The notes beneath the pieces are model-generated. The model was given only the letters and a program-made list of their open reading frames with translations. It was not told where the DNA came from and searched no databases. The position numbers and the translations under genes are program-made. Source: Stictocephala bisonia (lineage: Eukaryota > Arthropoda > Insecta > Hemiptera > Membracidae). From it: 64,000 nucleotides of DNA. Below, in pieces: positions 23,549 through 35,086 of this stretch. Within the stretch, counting starts at the first letter, position 1. Every line of letters starts with the position of its first letter. The stretch covers positions 62,001 through 126,000 of the forward strand of contig JAQJVL010000307.1 in assembly GCA_035578905.1 (NCBI GenBank), read 5' to 3'.

Positions 23549-23895
23549 ACCTATAATCGCTTCTAGAAAATAAAGATAATTTAAGTGTCAACTCCGTTCG
23601 CTGTAGTACAGTGGTAAGCTTGAACTCTTACCTATCTGTACCTGATGAGACGTAACACGGTCGAAAGAGCTCACAATACGTAAAACGATCCATCTGGATC
23701 TTTTGCCTTCTGTATCTATTGCCTTTTGCCTTCTGGATCTTTTGCCTTTTGCCATCTGGATCCTTTGCCTTTTGCCTTTTGTATATGTTGCCTTTTGCCT
23801 TCTGGATATTTTGCCTTCTGGATCTTTTTCATTCTAGAAGCAACTATAGATGTACAGTTCCAATAGTGTGGATGACGGAGAATAAACTCAACGTT
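23505..23895. mobile_element. Composite with 64-bp inverted repeats
   Basis: The left arm (23505-23568) is the end of the third 98-bp unit. The right arm (23832-23895) is its reverse complement with few changes. The 263-bp centre holds a tRNA-like TAGTACAGTGGTAAGC word (23602-23617) and a TTTTGCCTTCTGGATC-type short tandem repeat (23700-23826). This suggests a foldback element whose one end was amplified as a tandem array. No target duplication identified. Confidence 0.6.
23700..23826. repeat. TTTTGCC / CTGGATC short tandem repeat
   Basis: Irregular repetition of TTTTGCCTTCTGGATC and shortened variants. The open frame over it (23719-23904) is repeat-driven. Confidence 0.85.
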
Positions 23896-24632
23896 CGTGA
23901 ATGAGTCATGGTGAAAATATAAAATTCAAATGAATAAAACAACTGTTCGGCTTCCACATAAATATTTTTTAAAGTGTTGTCCTTGTTTTATAAAAATAAA
24001 TCTCCAAATAATCGTCCAGATCGAAATATAATCTTTCGTATTATTCTCACTGCGAGAACTAAACAAACACAAAACACATATTACGTGCCTGGTAAACAAC
24101 CAAGAGGTTGTTTGTCGTTTTAAGTACTTTGAAATGTATTCTTAAATATTCTCCTTTATAGGTCATATATCAGTGTTTGTGCTGGGCCCCCGTAAATCTC
24201 CGGGCAGTTACAGTCAAGCCTCCGTAGGTAGTCCTCGGAGGCACGTCTGGCTCCCACATTCCCTCACGTACCCTCACATCCACGGCCCCTCCAATCTCCT
24301 TCTATTGTCATTGATTTCAAACCTGATTTATTTTCTACATGCCAAAAAAAAAAAAAAAAAAAAAAAAAAACTGCTATTTCACGTGAAGCATCCAAGGGCA
24401 CGTGAGTTTTACATTTTAATAAATAACATGTATTTTAATATGTGCCGTGTTTGTGTAAAATATTTTACTCACATTAAAAATACAATATGTTTAAATTTTT
24501 TAGTAGTTTTCAAATTAAACAAAGTCAAATAATAAAAATGTGAAATTATAAATCACGATTTCATTAAATTATTCTCATTTGTTTCAGGTGATACTTGTAA
24601 TCTTCATTTTTCGAATTAATATTATAATAATA
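23896..24632. other. Unassigned DNA with a possible retroposed fragment
   Basis: 24175-24340 is G+C-rich and is followed directly by A27 at 24344-24370, the layout of a reverse-transcribed, polyadenylated insert on the plus strand. I do not recognise the source RNA and see no target duplication. The remainder is AT-rich. Confidence 0.4.
24344..24370 (+). repeat. A27 homopolymer
   Basis: 27 consecutive A following a G+C-rich patch. Confidence 0.97.
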
Positions 24633-25091
24633 TACAGCCTGGGGGGGGGGGGGTGATATGGAAACGCTTTCACAACAACTTATTTTATTTCGTAGATAAT
24701 TTTAAAATAAAAATTTTGTGAGTAATTGTGTTCTAAAATTATAATTTTTGATCAGAATAATTTACTTGAAAACATTAAATAGCGGAGAAATAATATTGTT
24801 CAAATTAGTTAATTTGAAATTCAAACTACCACTACTCTGGAAATGATAAAACTTTCGAAGTCCTGTTTGCGGCAATTAATTTATATTGAATAGACCTTTA
24901 ATTTGATACCAAACTCGACCTTGGTTTACATTTAAAATTCGTTCAACTCCTCTTTGGCCGTCCCCCTGAAAAGATGAAATGTCGCTAATGGTGTCGAAAA
25001 GCATGTTCTTTGTATGCATGAACAAAATGTCACTTTTACCAGTGAAGTTATACAACAGATGTGAAAGTGTTTCTATTTTTCCCACCCTGTA
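24633..25091. mobile_element. TA-flanked MITE
   Basis: The element proper is 24635-25089 (455 bp) between TA dinucleotides. The left end starts CAGCCTGGG with a G13 run (24641-24653) and continues GGAAACGCTTTCACAACA. The right end complement is CAGGGTGGG and then GAAACACTTTCACATCTG. TA target and CAGGGTG-like ends fit a Tc1-mariner-type non-autonomous element. The 69-codon minus frame inside has no known domain. Confidence 0.72.
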
Positions 25092-25500
25092 TATAAATCT
25101 AAACCTGAGGAATGACTATTGAACTGCTCATAATATTACAATATCTATCTCTAAACGTATCTGCAAAATTTCAACTCAGTTCGTTGAACTGTCTGTGAAA
25201 TATTAATTGTAATAAGATATCTGGGTAACAGGGTTTACTGGTTTAACTTAGTAATTGTTGCACATTTCACGTCATTACTACTAAACGTAAATGTTGAAAT
25301 ATCACTGCATGAGAGATCTTAAGTACTATCTTATCCTACAGATTTTAGTATATCCTTTACAAATTTCATCTTTTCTCTACCAGACTGATACATACATTGA
25401 CGTAGCTTTTAAAAAGTTATGCGTCCCTTAATAATAACAGGTAAAGTAACTAAAAGGAGATCGTTCGTCTTCATTATAAACAGGTAACACGTTAATAGTT
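25092..25500. other. Unassigned DNA
   Basis: Nothing supported. Confidence 0.6.
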
Positions 25501-25690
25501 AGTGAACTGTCCACTTCGCAGGGCGTTAAGAATTTGTGTACCGAGTGCGGTTGTCAAATCGTGCCACAGTCCATAGTTAGTCATGACTGGTGAATTAATT
25601 ATGCTTTCTCTGTCACTCCCTCTTTATTCTGGCAACGTCGCTTGCACAAACCTGCAGATAGAGTGCCCGTTCAAGTTGTACAGCGTCCAT
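25501..25690 (-). repeat. Dispersed repeat R1, copy 2 (reversed, no GA expansion)
   Basis: Reading 5' to 3' on the plus strand, ACTGTCC, GGGCGTTAAGAATTTGTG and GTGCGGTTGTCAAA match the complement of the R1 unit at 20.9-21.2 kb. TTTCTCTGTCACTCCC then TGGCAACGTCG and GCAGATAGAGTGCCCGTTC match the complement of 37.69-37.76 kb. This copy keeps the short purine motif (GGGAGTGACAGAGAAA on its sense strand) at the point where copy 3 has the GA tract. Confidence 0.75.
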
Positions 25691-25699
25691 ATGTTTCCC

Positions 25700-25800
25700 T
25701 CTTCCATGAGCAATTTGTAATTCTAGAGCGTGTATAATTTGTAATCTGTGGCTGCGTAATCCAAGGACACTTTAGTTCTCGCATCAAACTGCATGAGTCA
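25700..25800 (+). repeat. Dispersed repeat R2, copy 2
   Basis: Matches 23150-23260 (GAGCAATTTG, TAATCTGTGGCTGCGTAA, CAAGGAC, CTCGCATCAAACTG). Confidence 0.65.
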
Positions 25801-27627
25801 GTCGCATTTTTCCTTTTACGATCTATTTTTAACTTATGCAATCGGTTTCACAACTTATAGGAATTCTCTCTCGATTAGACAGCCAGTATCAGTTAAGTGC
25901 CGTACTGTGTGGCAATCATAACCTAATGGCTTTGTATATAGCGTCATAAAAACCTCTTATCACTGAGAGATAACCCCACTCACAATGCACTTCTCAAATC
26001 AGTTCGTTACTCTTTGTTCGCGTCAAAATGATTTCCGGCTTTCTTCACTAACTCTATGGAATCTGCGATCTAAACCGTACGTAAAGCTATATTTTGGAGA
26101 TACACGTAACTACAAATTGAAAGACTTAAAATAGGAACATAATATAAAATTAGTTGAACAGAACATAAGTTTAAATTAAATCAGTGGCATGATATGTTTT
26201 CAGAATGAGTTAAACGATGAAGTATGAACTATTTCATAGGTATTTTATGACGACAAATCGGTTGTAACGATATGAATATTGATTTGGAACTATAAACATT
26301 GCATATGACGAATTGAAATATTCAAAATTGAGGGAATTATTAAATTGAAATATCAAGTTAATAATAATAAATAAACCTATACAGTAACGTCAATATTTTT
26401 TTCTTTTTTATAAATAGTGTTTAAATTAGCATAATACGTGTTGGTATATATATAGTACAAGTAAACGTCACACAACACAAATGTATTACAATATAAGCAC
26501 AAAATGCACAAATATATTACAATACAAGTACAAAATGCACAAATATTATGGTGATCGATTTCGGTGAACCACGCTCACCTTTCTCAGACCAGAGAGATTC
26601 ACAAAAGTTCTTTTTTATTGTTAAACATTTTTTTTTTTAATATCAAGCTCTAATGTTTCTAAGCGATCAATAATTTCAACTTGACTGTATTCCTATATTG
26701 ATCTTTAAAGAAAAGAATATGGGTACGAGTATCATAATGTAGAAATAAACATCATTATGAAAATTTTTTTCAACCCGAAATCCCACTATTCTAGGTGCTT
26801 TTGATTTTCATGGCTTAGGTTTATTGTAAAAAATTACATTACATTTATGTGCCGTCATTAAAACCATTTCGGTGTCTTACAAAAAGGCTAAGATTTAGTC
26901 TTCTTGCTTGCCTATTGGTAGGCAAGTCTGCAAAACAACGATCAACCTTGGCATTTCAAGTTAAAATGTCGCACTGTAGACATTAAGAAAAGCCAGTCTA
27001 TAGTTTACTTTAAATTTTCAGTAAGAAATATCTATGGAATATAGTGTCAGGATCTTATGGAATTTCCGTAAAACATGAATACAACAAAGGATATATTTAT
27101 TTATAATATTTACTAATGAAGAAAGTAGCAACGCAGAATATACGGTACAGAAGACGTAAAAGAATCAGTTATCAGTAAACGCCAATCTTTTTTAATTTGG
27201 AAGATTCTAAATGTTCACCTCACATAGAAGGACTGGCACTAGAAACTCCAATGTATTTTGATACTGGTTATCCAGGAATTTATTTAGTATCATTGAACGC
27301 TTATTAAAAACATATTTTCTGTAATATCATGTTTAAAGATGCAATTTTTGAAGATTGTATAGAAGCGTATACCTAGTTTAAGGTCGATAATTATAGAAAA
27401 TAATTACCTGGGTTATGACATTTTATGTTTTTAATCGGTGTTCTCTATAATCCTCTTCAAAGTCGATATGAAGGTTCTATTACATAGCAACCCAACGTAT
27501 GCCAGACAGGAGGTTAACTTGAAGCTAAGTGATAAAACAGTGGAAGAACGCAGGCTATTAAGTCGTTACCAGTTAGCAATATCGTCAACAACAACATTTG
27601 TAAAGTCAAAGTCGAGTTGTAAAGAAA
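25801..27627. other. Unassigned DNA
   Basis: An imperfect 36-bp repeat (ATTACAATA.AAG.ACAAAATGCAC type) occurs at about 26480-26545. The 68-codon frame at 27438-27644 runs into the satellite and has no known domain. Confidence 0.5.
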
Positions 27628-30600
27628 GTAGCCCTCAACTGTAATGTTGGGGAGGAAAGGGTTATTAGAGAACCACGTAAGTAACAGTTTAAATAACGTC
27701 CTTTATGTGTGCGAGTGTGCAAGCCAAGTGCTTCAACGACTCATCAGTGACAAGATGTGACATACAGCATGTAAGTAGCCCTCAACTGTATTGTTGGGGA
27801 GGAAAGGGTTGTTAGAGAACCACGTAATTAACAATTTAAATAACATCCTTTATGTGTGCGAGTGTGCAAGCTAAGGGCTTCAACCTCTCGTCAGTGACAA
27901 GGTGACATACATCATGTAAGTAGTCCTCAACTGTATTGTTGGGGAGGAAAGGGTTGTTAGAGAACCACGTAAGTAACAGTTTAAATAACATCCTTTATGT
28001 GTGCGAGTGTGCAAGCTAAGGGCTTCAACCTCTCGTTAGTAACAGGTTACGACTACCAGCATGTAAGTAGCCCTCAACTGTATTGTTGGGGAGGAAAGGA
28101 TTGTTAGAGAACCACGTAAGTAACAGTTTAAATAAAATCCATTATGTGTGCGAGTGTGCAAGCCAAGTGCTTCAACGCCTCGTCAGTGACAAGATGTGAC
28201 ATACAGCATGTAAGTAGCCCTCAACTGTATTGTTGGGGAGGAAAGGGTTGTTAGAGAACCACGTAAGTAACAGTTTAAATATCATCCTTTATGTGTGCGA
28301 GTGTGCAAGCTAAGGGCTTCAACGTCTCGTTAGTAACAGGTTACGACTACCAGCATGTAAGTAGCCCTCAACTGTATTGTTGGGGAGGAAAGAGTTGTTA
28401 GAGAACCACGTAAGTAACAGTTTAAATAACATCCTTTATGTGTGCGAGTGTGCAAGCCAAGTGCTTCAACCTCTCGTCAGTGACAAGATGTGACATACAG
28501 CATGTAAGTAGCCCTCAACTGTATTGTTGGGGAGGAAAGGGTTGTTAGAGAACCACGTAAGTAACAGTTTAAATAACATCCTTTATGTGTGCGAGTGTGC
28601 AAGCTAAGGGCTTCAACCTCTCGTTAGTAACAGGTTACGACTACCAGCATGTAAGTAGCCCTCAACTGTATTGTTGGGGAGGAAAGGATTGTTAGAGAAC
28701 CACGTAAGTAACAGTTTAAATAAAATCCATTATGTGTGCGAGTGTGCAAGCCAAGTGCTTCAACCTCTCGTCAGTGACAAGGTTACGACATACAGCATGT
28801 AAGTAGCCCTCAACTGTATTGTTGGGGAGGAAAGGGTTGTTAGAGAACCACGTAAGTAACAGTTTAAATATCATCCTTTATGTGTGCGAGTGTGCAAGCT
28901 AAGGGCTTCAACCTCTCGTCAGTAACAGATTACGACTACCAGCATGTAAGTAGCCCTCAACTGTATTGTTGAGGAGGAAAGGATTGTTAGAGAACCACGT
29001 AATTAACAGTTAAAATAACATCCTTTATGTGTGCGAGTGTGCAAGCTAAGGGCTTCAACCTCTCGTCAATGACAAGGTGACATACAGCATGTAAGTAGCC
29101 CTCAACTGTATTGTTGGGGAGGAAAGGGTTGTTAGAGAACCACGTAAGTAACAGTTTAAATAACATCCTTTATGTGTGCGAGTGTGCAAGCTAAGGGCTT
29201 CAACCTCTCGTCAGTAACAGGTTACGACTACCAGCATGTAAGTAGCCCTCAACTGTATTGTTGGGGAGGAAAGGGTTGTTAGAGAACCACGTAAGTAACA
29301 GTTTAAATAACATCCTTTATGTGTGCGAGTGTGCAAGCTAAGGGCTTCAACCTCTCGTCAGTAACAGATTACGACTACCAGCATGTAAGTAGCCCTCAAC
29401 TGTATTGTTGGGGAGGAAAGGGTTGTTAGAGAACCACGTAAGTAACAGTTTAAATAACATCCTTTATGAGTGCGAGTGTGCAAGCCAAGTGCTTCAACGC
29501 CTCGTCAGTGACAAGATGTGACATACAGCATGTAAGTAGCCCTCAACTGTATTGTTGGGGAGGAAAGGGTTGTTAGAGAACCACGTAAGTAACAGTTTAA
29601 ATAACATCCTTTATGTGTGCGAGTGTGCAAGCTAAGGGCTTCAACCTCTCGTCAGTAACAGATTACGACTACTAGCATGTAAGTAGCCCTCAACTGTATT
29701 GTTGGGGAGGAAAGGATTGTTAGAGAACCACGTAAGTGATAGTTTAAATAACATCCTTTATGTGTGCGAGTGTGCAAGCCAAGTGCTTCAACGACTCGTC
29801 AGTGACAAGATGTGACATACAGCATGTAAGTAGCCCTCAACTGTATTGTTGGGGAGGAAAGGGTTGTTAGAGAACCACGTAATTAACAGTTTAAATAACA
29901 TCCTTTATGTGTGCGAGTGTGCAAGCTAAGGGCTTCAACCTCTCGTCAGTGACAAGGTGACATACAGCATGTAAGTAGCCTTCAACTGTATTGTTGGGGA
30001 GGAAAGGGTTGTTAGAGAACCACGTAAGTAACAGTTTAAATAACATCCTTTATGTGTGCGAGTGTGCAAGCCAAGTGCTTCAACGCCTCGTCAGTGACAA
30101 GATGTGACATACAGCATGTAAGTAGCCCTCAACTGTATTGTTGGGGAGGAAAGGGTTGTTAGAGAACCACGTAAGTAACAGTTTAAATAACATCCTTTAT
30201 GTGTGCGAGTGTGCAAGCTAAGGGCTTCAACCTCTCGTCAGTAACAGATTATGACTACCAGTATGTAAGTAGCCCTCAACTGTATTGTTGGGGAGGAAAG
30301 GATTGTTAGAGAACCACGTAATTAACAGTTTAAATAACATCCCTTATGTGTGCGAGTGTGCAAGCTAAGGGCTTCAACCTCTCGTCAGTAACAGATTACG
30401 ACTACCAGCATGGAAGTAGCCCTCAACTGTATTGTTGGGGAGGATAGGATTGTTAGAGAACCACGTAATTAACAGTTTAAATAACATCGTTTATGTGTGC
30501 GAGTGTGCAAGCCAAGTGCTTCAACGCCTCTTCAGTGACAAGATGTGACATACAGCATGTAAGTAACCCTCAACAGTTATGTTGTGAGGAAAAGGGTTGT

Positions 30601-33600
30601 TAGAGTACCCCTTAACACTTAGCAATAACATCCTTTATGTGTTCGAGTGTGCAAACCAAGTGCTTTAACGCCTCGTCAGTGACAAGATGTGACATACAGC
30701 ATGTAAGTAACCCTCAACTGTTATGTTGTGGGGAAAAGGGTTGTTAGAGTACCCCTTAACACTTAGCAATAACATCCTTTATGTGTTCGAGTGTGCAAGC
30801 CAAGTGCTTTAACACCTCGTCAGTGACAAGATGTGACATACAGCATGTAAGTAACCCTCAACTGTTATGTTGTGGGGAAAAGGGTTGTTAGAGTACCCCT
30901 TAACACTTAGCAATAACATCCTTTATGTGTTCAAATGTGCAAACCAAGTGCTTTAACGCCTCGTCAGTGACAAGATGTGACATACAGCATGTAAGTAACC
31001 CTCAACTGTTATGTTGTGAGGAAAAGGGTTTTGAGAGTACCCCTTAACACTTAGCAATAACATCCTTTATGTGTTCTAGTGTGCAAGCTAAGGGCTTCAA
31101 CCTCTCGTCAGTAACAGGTTACGACTACCAGCATGTAAGTAGCCCTCAACTGTATTGTTGGGGAGGAAAGGGTTGTTAGAGAACCACGTAAGTAACAGTT
31201 TAAATAACATCCTTTATGTGTGCGAGTGTGCAAGCTAAGGGCTTCAACCTCTCGTCAGTAACAGATTACGACTACCAGCATGTAAGTAGCCCTCAACTGT
31301 ATTGTTGGGGAGGAAAGGGTTGTTAGAGAACCACGTAAGTAACAGTTTAAATAACATCCTTTATGAGTGCGAGTGTGCAAGCCAAGTGCTTCAACGCCTC
31401 GTCAGTGACAAGATGTGACATACAGCATGTAAGTAGCCCTCAACTGTATTGTTGGGGAGGAAAGGATTGTTAGAGAACCACGTAAGTGACAGTTTAAATA
31501 ACATCCTTTATGTGTGCGAGTGTGCAAGCCAAGTGCTTCAACGACTCGTCAGTGACAAGATGTGACATACAGCATGTAAGTAGCCCTCAACTGTATTGTT
31601 GGGGAGGAAAGGGTTGTTAGAGAACCACGTAATTAACAGTTTAAATAACATCCTTTATGTGTGCGAGTGTGCAAGCTAAGGGCTTCAACCTCTCGTCAGT
31701 GACAAGGTGACATACAGCATGTAAGTAGCCCTCAACTGTATTGTTGGGGAGGAAAGGGTTGTTAGAGAACCACGTAAGTAACAGTTTAAATAACATCCTT
31801 TATGTGTGCGAGTGTGCAAGCTAAGGGCTTCAACCTCTCGTCAGTAACAGATTACGACTACCAGCATGGAAGTAGCCCTCAACTGTATTGTTGGGGAGGA
31901 AAGGATTGTTAGAGAACCACGTAATTAACAGTTTAAATAACATCGTTTATGTGTGCGAGTGTGCAAGCCAAGTGCTTCAACGCCTCGTCAGTGACAAGAT
32001 GTGACATACAGCATGTAAGTAACCCTCAACTGTTATGTTGTGAGGAAAAGGGTTGTTAGAGTACCCCTTAACACTTAGCAATAACATCCTTTATGTGTTC
32101 GAGTGTGCAAGCCAAGTGCTTTAACACCTCGTCAGTGACAAGATGTGACATACAGCATGTAAGTAACCCTCAACTGTTATGTTGTGGGGAAAAGGGTTGT
32201 TAGAGTACCCCTTAACACTTAGCAATAACATCCTTAATGTGTTCGAGTGTGCAAACCAAGTGCTTTAACGCCTCGTCAGTGACAAGATGTGACATACAGC
32301 ATGTAAGTAACCCTCAACTGTTATGTTGTGAGGAAAAGGGTTGTTAGAGTACCCCTTAACACTTAGCAATAACATCCTTTATGTGTTCGAGTGTGCAAGC
32401 CAAGTGCTTTAACGCCTCGTCAGTGACAAGATGTGACATACAGCATGTAAGTAACCCTCAACTGTTATGTTGTGGGGAAAAGGGTTGTTAGAATACCCCT
32501 TAAAACTTAGCAATAACATCCTTTATGTGTTCGAGTGTGCAAGCCAAGTGCTTTAACACCTCGTCAGTGACAAGATGTGACATACAGCATGTAAGTAACC
32601 CTCAACTGTTATGTTGTGGGGAAAAGGGTTGTTAGAGTACCCCTTAACACTTAGCAATAACATCCTTTATGTGTTCGAGTGTGCAAACCAAGTGCTTTAA
32701 CGCCTCGTCAGTGAAAAGATGTGACATACAGCATGTAAGTAACCCTCAACTGTTATGTTGTGGGGAAAAGGGTTGTTAGAGTACCCCTTAACACTTAGCA
32801 ATAACATCCTTTATGTGTTCGAGTGTGCAAACCAAGTGCTTTAACGCCTCGTCAGTGACAAGATGTGACATACAGCATGTAAGTAACCCTCAACTGTTAT
32901 GTTGTGGGGAAAAGGGTTGTTAGAGTACCCCTTAACACTTAGCAATAACATCCTTTATGTGTTCGAGTGTGCAAGCCAAGTGCTTTAACGCCTCGTCAGT
33001 GACAAGATGTGACATACAGCATGTAAGTAACCCTCAACTGTTATGTTGTGGGGAAAAGGGTTGTTAGAGTACCCCTTAAAACTTAGCAATAACATCCTTT
33101 ATGTATTCGAGTGTGCAAGCCAAGTGCTTTAACACCTCGTCAGTGACAAGATGTGACATACAGCATGTAAGTAACCCTCAACTGTTATGTTGTGGGGAAA
33201 AGGGTTGTTAGAGTACCCCTTAACACTTAGCAATAACATCCTTTATGTGTTCGAGTGTGCAAGCCAAGTGCTTTAACACCTCGTCAGTGACAAGATGTGA
33301 CATACAGCATGTAAGTAACCCTCAACTGTTATGTTGTGGGGAAAAGGGTTGTTAGAGTACCCCTTAACACTTAGCAATAACATCCTTTATGTGTTCGAGT
33401 GTGCAAGCCAAGTGCTTTAACACCTCGTCAGTGACAAGATGTGACATACAGCATGTAAGTAATCCTAAACTATTATGTTGTGGGGAAAAGGGTTGTTAGA
33501 GTACCCCTTAACACTTAGCAATAACATCCTTTATGTGTTCGAGTGTGCAAACCAAGTGCTTTAACGCCTCGTCAGTGACAAGATGTGACATACAGCATGT

Positions 33601-34565
33601 AAGTAACCCTCAACTGTTATGTTGTGGGGAAAAGGGTTGTTAGAGTACCCCTTAACACTTAGCAATAACATCCTTTATGTGTGCGAGTGTGCAAGCCAAG
33701 TGCTTTAACACCTCGTCAATGACAAGATGTGACATACAGCATGTAAGTAACCCTCAACTGTTATGTTGTGGAGAAAAGGGTTGTTAGAGTACCCCTTAAC
33801 ACTTAGCAATAACATCCTTTATGTGTACGAGTGTGCAAGCCAAGTCCTTCAACCTCTCATTAGTAACAGGTTATGACGACCAGCATGTAAGTAGCCCTCA
33901 ACTGTAATGGGGGGCAGAGGGCTGTTAGAGCACCACGTACGTAACACTTAGAAATAACTTCCTTTATGTTTGCGAGTGTGCAAGCCAAGTGCTTTAACCT
34001 CTCGTCAGTAACAGATTATGACGACCAGCATGTAAGTAACCCTCAACTTTAATGTTGGGGAGCAAAGGGTTGTAAGAGTACCCTGTAAGTAACACTTAGA
34101 AGTAACTTCCTTTATGTGTACGAGTGTGCAAGCCAAGTGCTTTAGCCTCTCGTCAGTAACATATTATGACGACCAGCATGTAAGTAACTCTCAACTTTAA
34201 TGTTTGGGAGCAAAGGATTGTAAGAGTACTACGTAACACTTCGCAATAAAACCCTTTTTGTGTGCGAGCCAAGTGCTTCAACCCCTCGTCAGTAACAAGA
34301 AGTGACAAATGGTATATAAGTAGCCCTCAACAGTAATATTGTGGAGTTAAGGGTTGTGAGGGCATCCCGTAACACTTAGCAATCAAATCCTTTATGTGTT
34401 CGAGCCAAGTGCTTCAACCCCTTGTCAGTAAAAGAAGTGACAAATGGTATATAAGTAGTCCTCAAAAGTAATATTGTGGAGTTAAGGGTTGTGAGGGCAT
34501 CCCGTAACACTTAGCAATCAAATCCTTTATGTGTGCGAGCCAAGTGCTTCAACCCCTCGTCAGCA
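27628..34565 (+). repeat. 7-kb satellite of 147-bp and 144-bp units, about 47 units
   Basis: Type I units (147 bp) contain GTAGCCCTCAACTGTATTG, GGGGAGGAAAGG and GAGAACCACGTAA. Type II units (144 bp) contain GTAACCCTCAACTGTTATG, GAGTACCCCTTAACACTTAG and GTGTTCGAGTGTGCAA. Block order: type I 27628-30562 (20 units), type II 30563-31138 (4), type I 31139-32018 (6), type II 32019-33890 (13), then decayed units to 34565. Type I also mixes two 3' halves (GCTAAGGGCTTCAACCTCTC and GCCAAGTGCTTCAACG) that often alternate, a dimer-like pattern. No ORF is maintained. The 147-bp period equals nucleosome-core length. Confidence 0.97.
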
Positions 34566-35054
34566 TTGCTAGAGCGCTAATTGTCCTCCCTCGTTCATTA
34601 CGAGAGATTGCGAAACGGTTATTTTATCGTTTCTCTCTTTGAAGTTTACTCTACCCAAACAGATCGTCAGCAGAATTATAATTTGAATTAGGTAAATTGC
34701 ACCTCTTCACTTAAACAGGTAATATGTTTACTTAAGAGCACTGAGGAGACACCTGCAGACGTAACCAGTCCAAACGACTCCAATGTAGTATTAACATATA
34801 GATTATATTTAATATTGTATAATTTAATTCAATATCTTATTTAATTGAGCATTTATTCGTAGCTAACTGTGTACTGGAGATTTAAAAACGTTTCAATATC
34901 ACATTATCGCTTGGATTCAATTTTATTTTGTTTGCCGAAATTGTATTATTTCATAACATTTAATCGCTTATTTCTTTTAACATGATATATTTAATCGTAT
35001 TAAAACTATACAAAAACGTGCTAGAATCATGTTGATAAAATATGATATAAAGAT

Positions 35055-35086
<32 letters not shown>

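Noticed and set aside
23602..23660. tRNA gene suggested by TAGTACAGTGGTAAGC
   Set aside because: No acceptor stem and no proper box B; at most a decayed tRNA-like remnant.
27628..34565. CRISPR-like regular repetition
   Set aside because: Units are contiguous and similar along their full length, with no unique spacers, in a eukaryotic context. The same applies to the arrays at 13.5, 42.2 and 52.8 kb.
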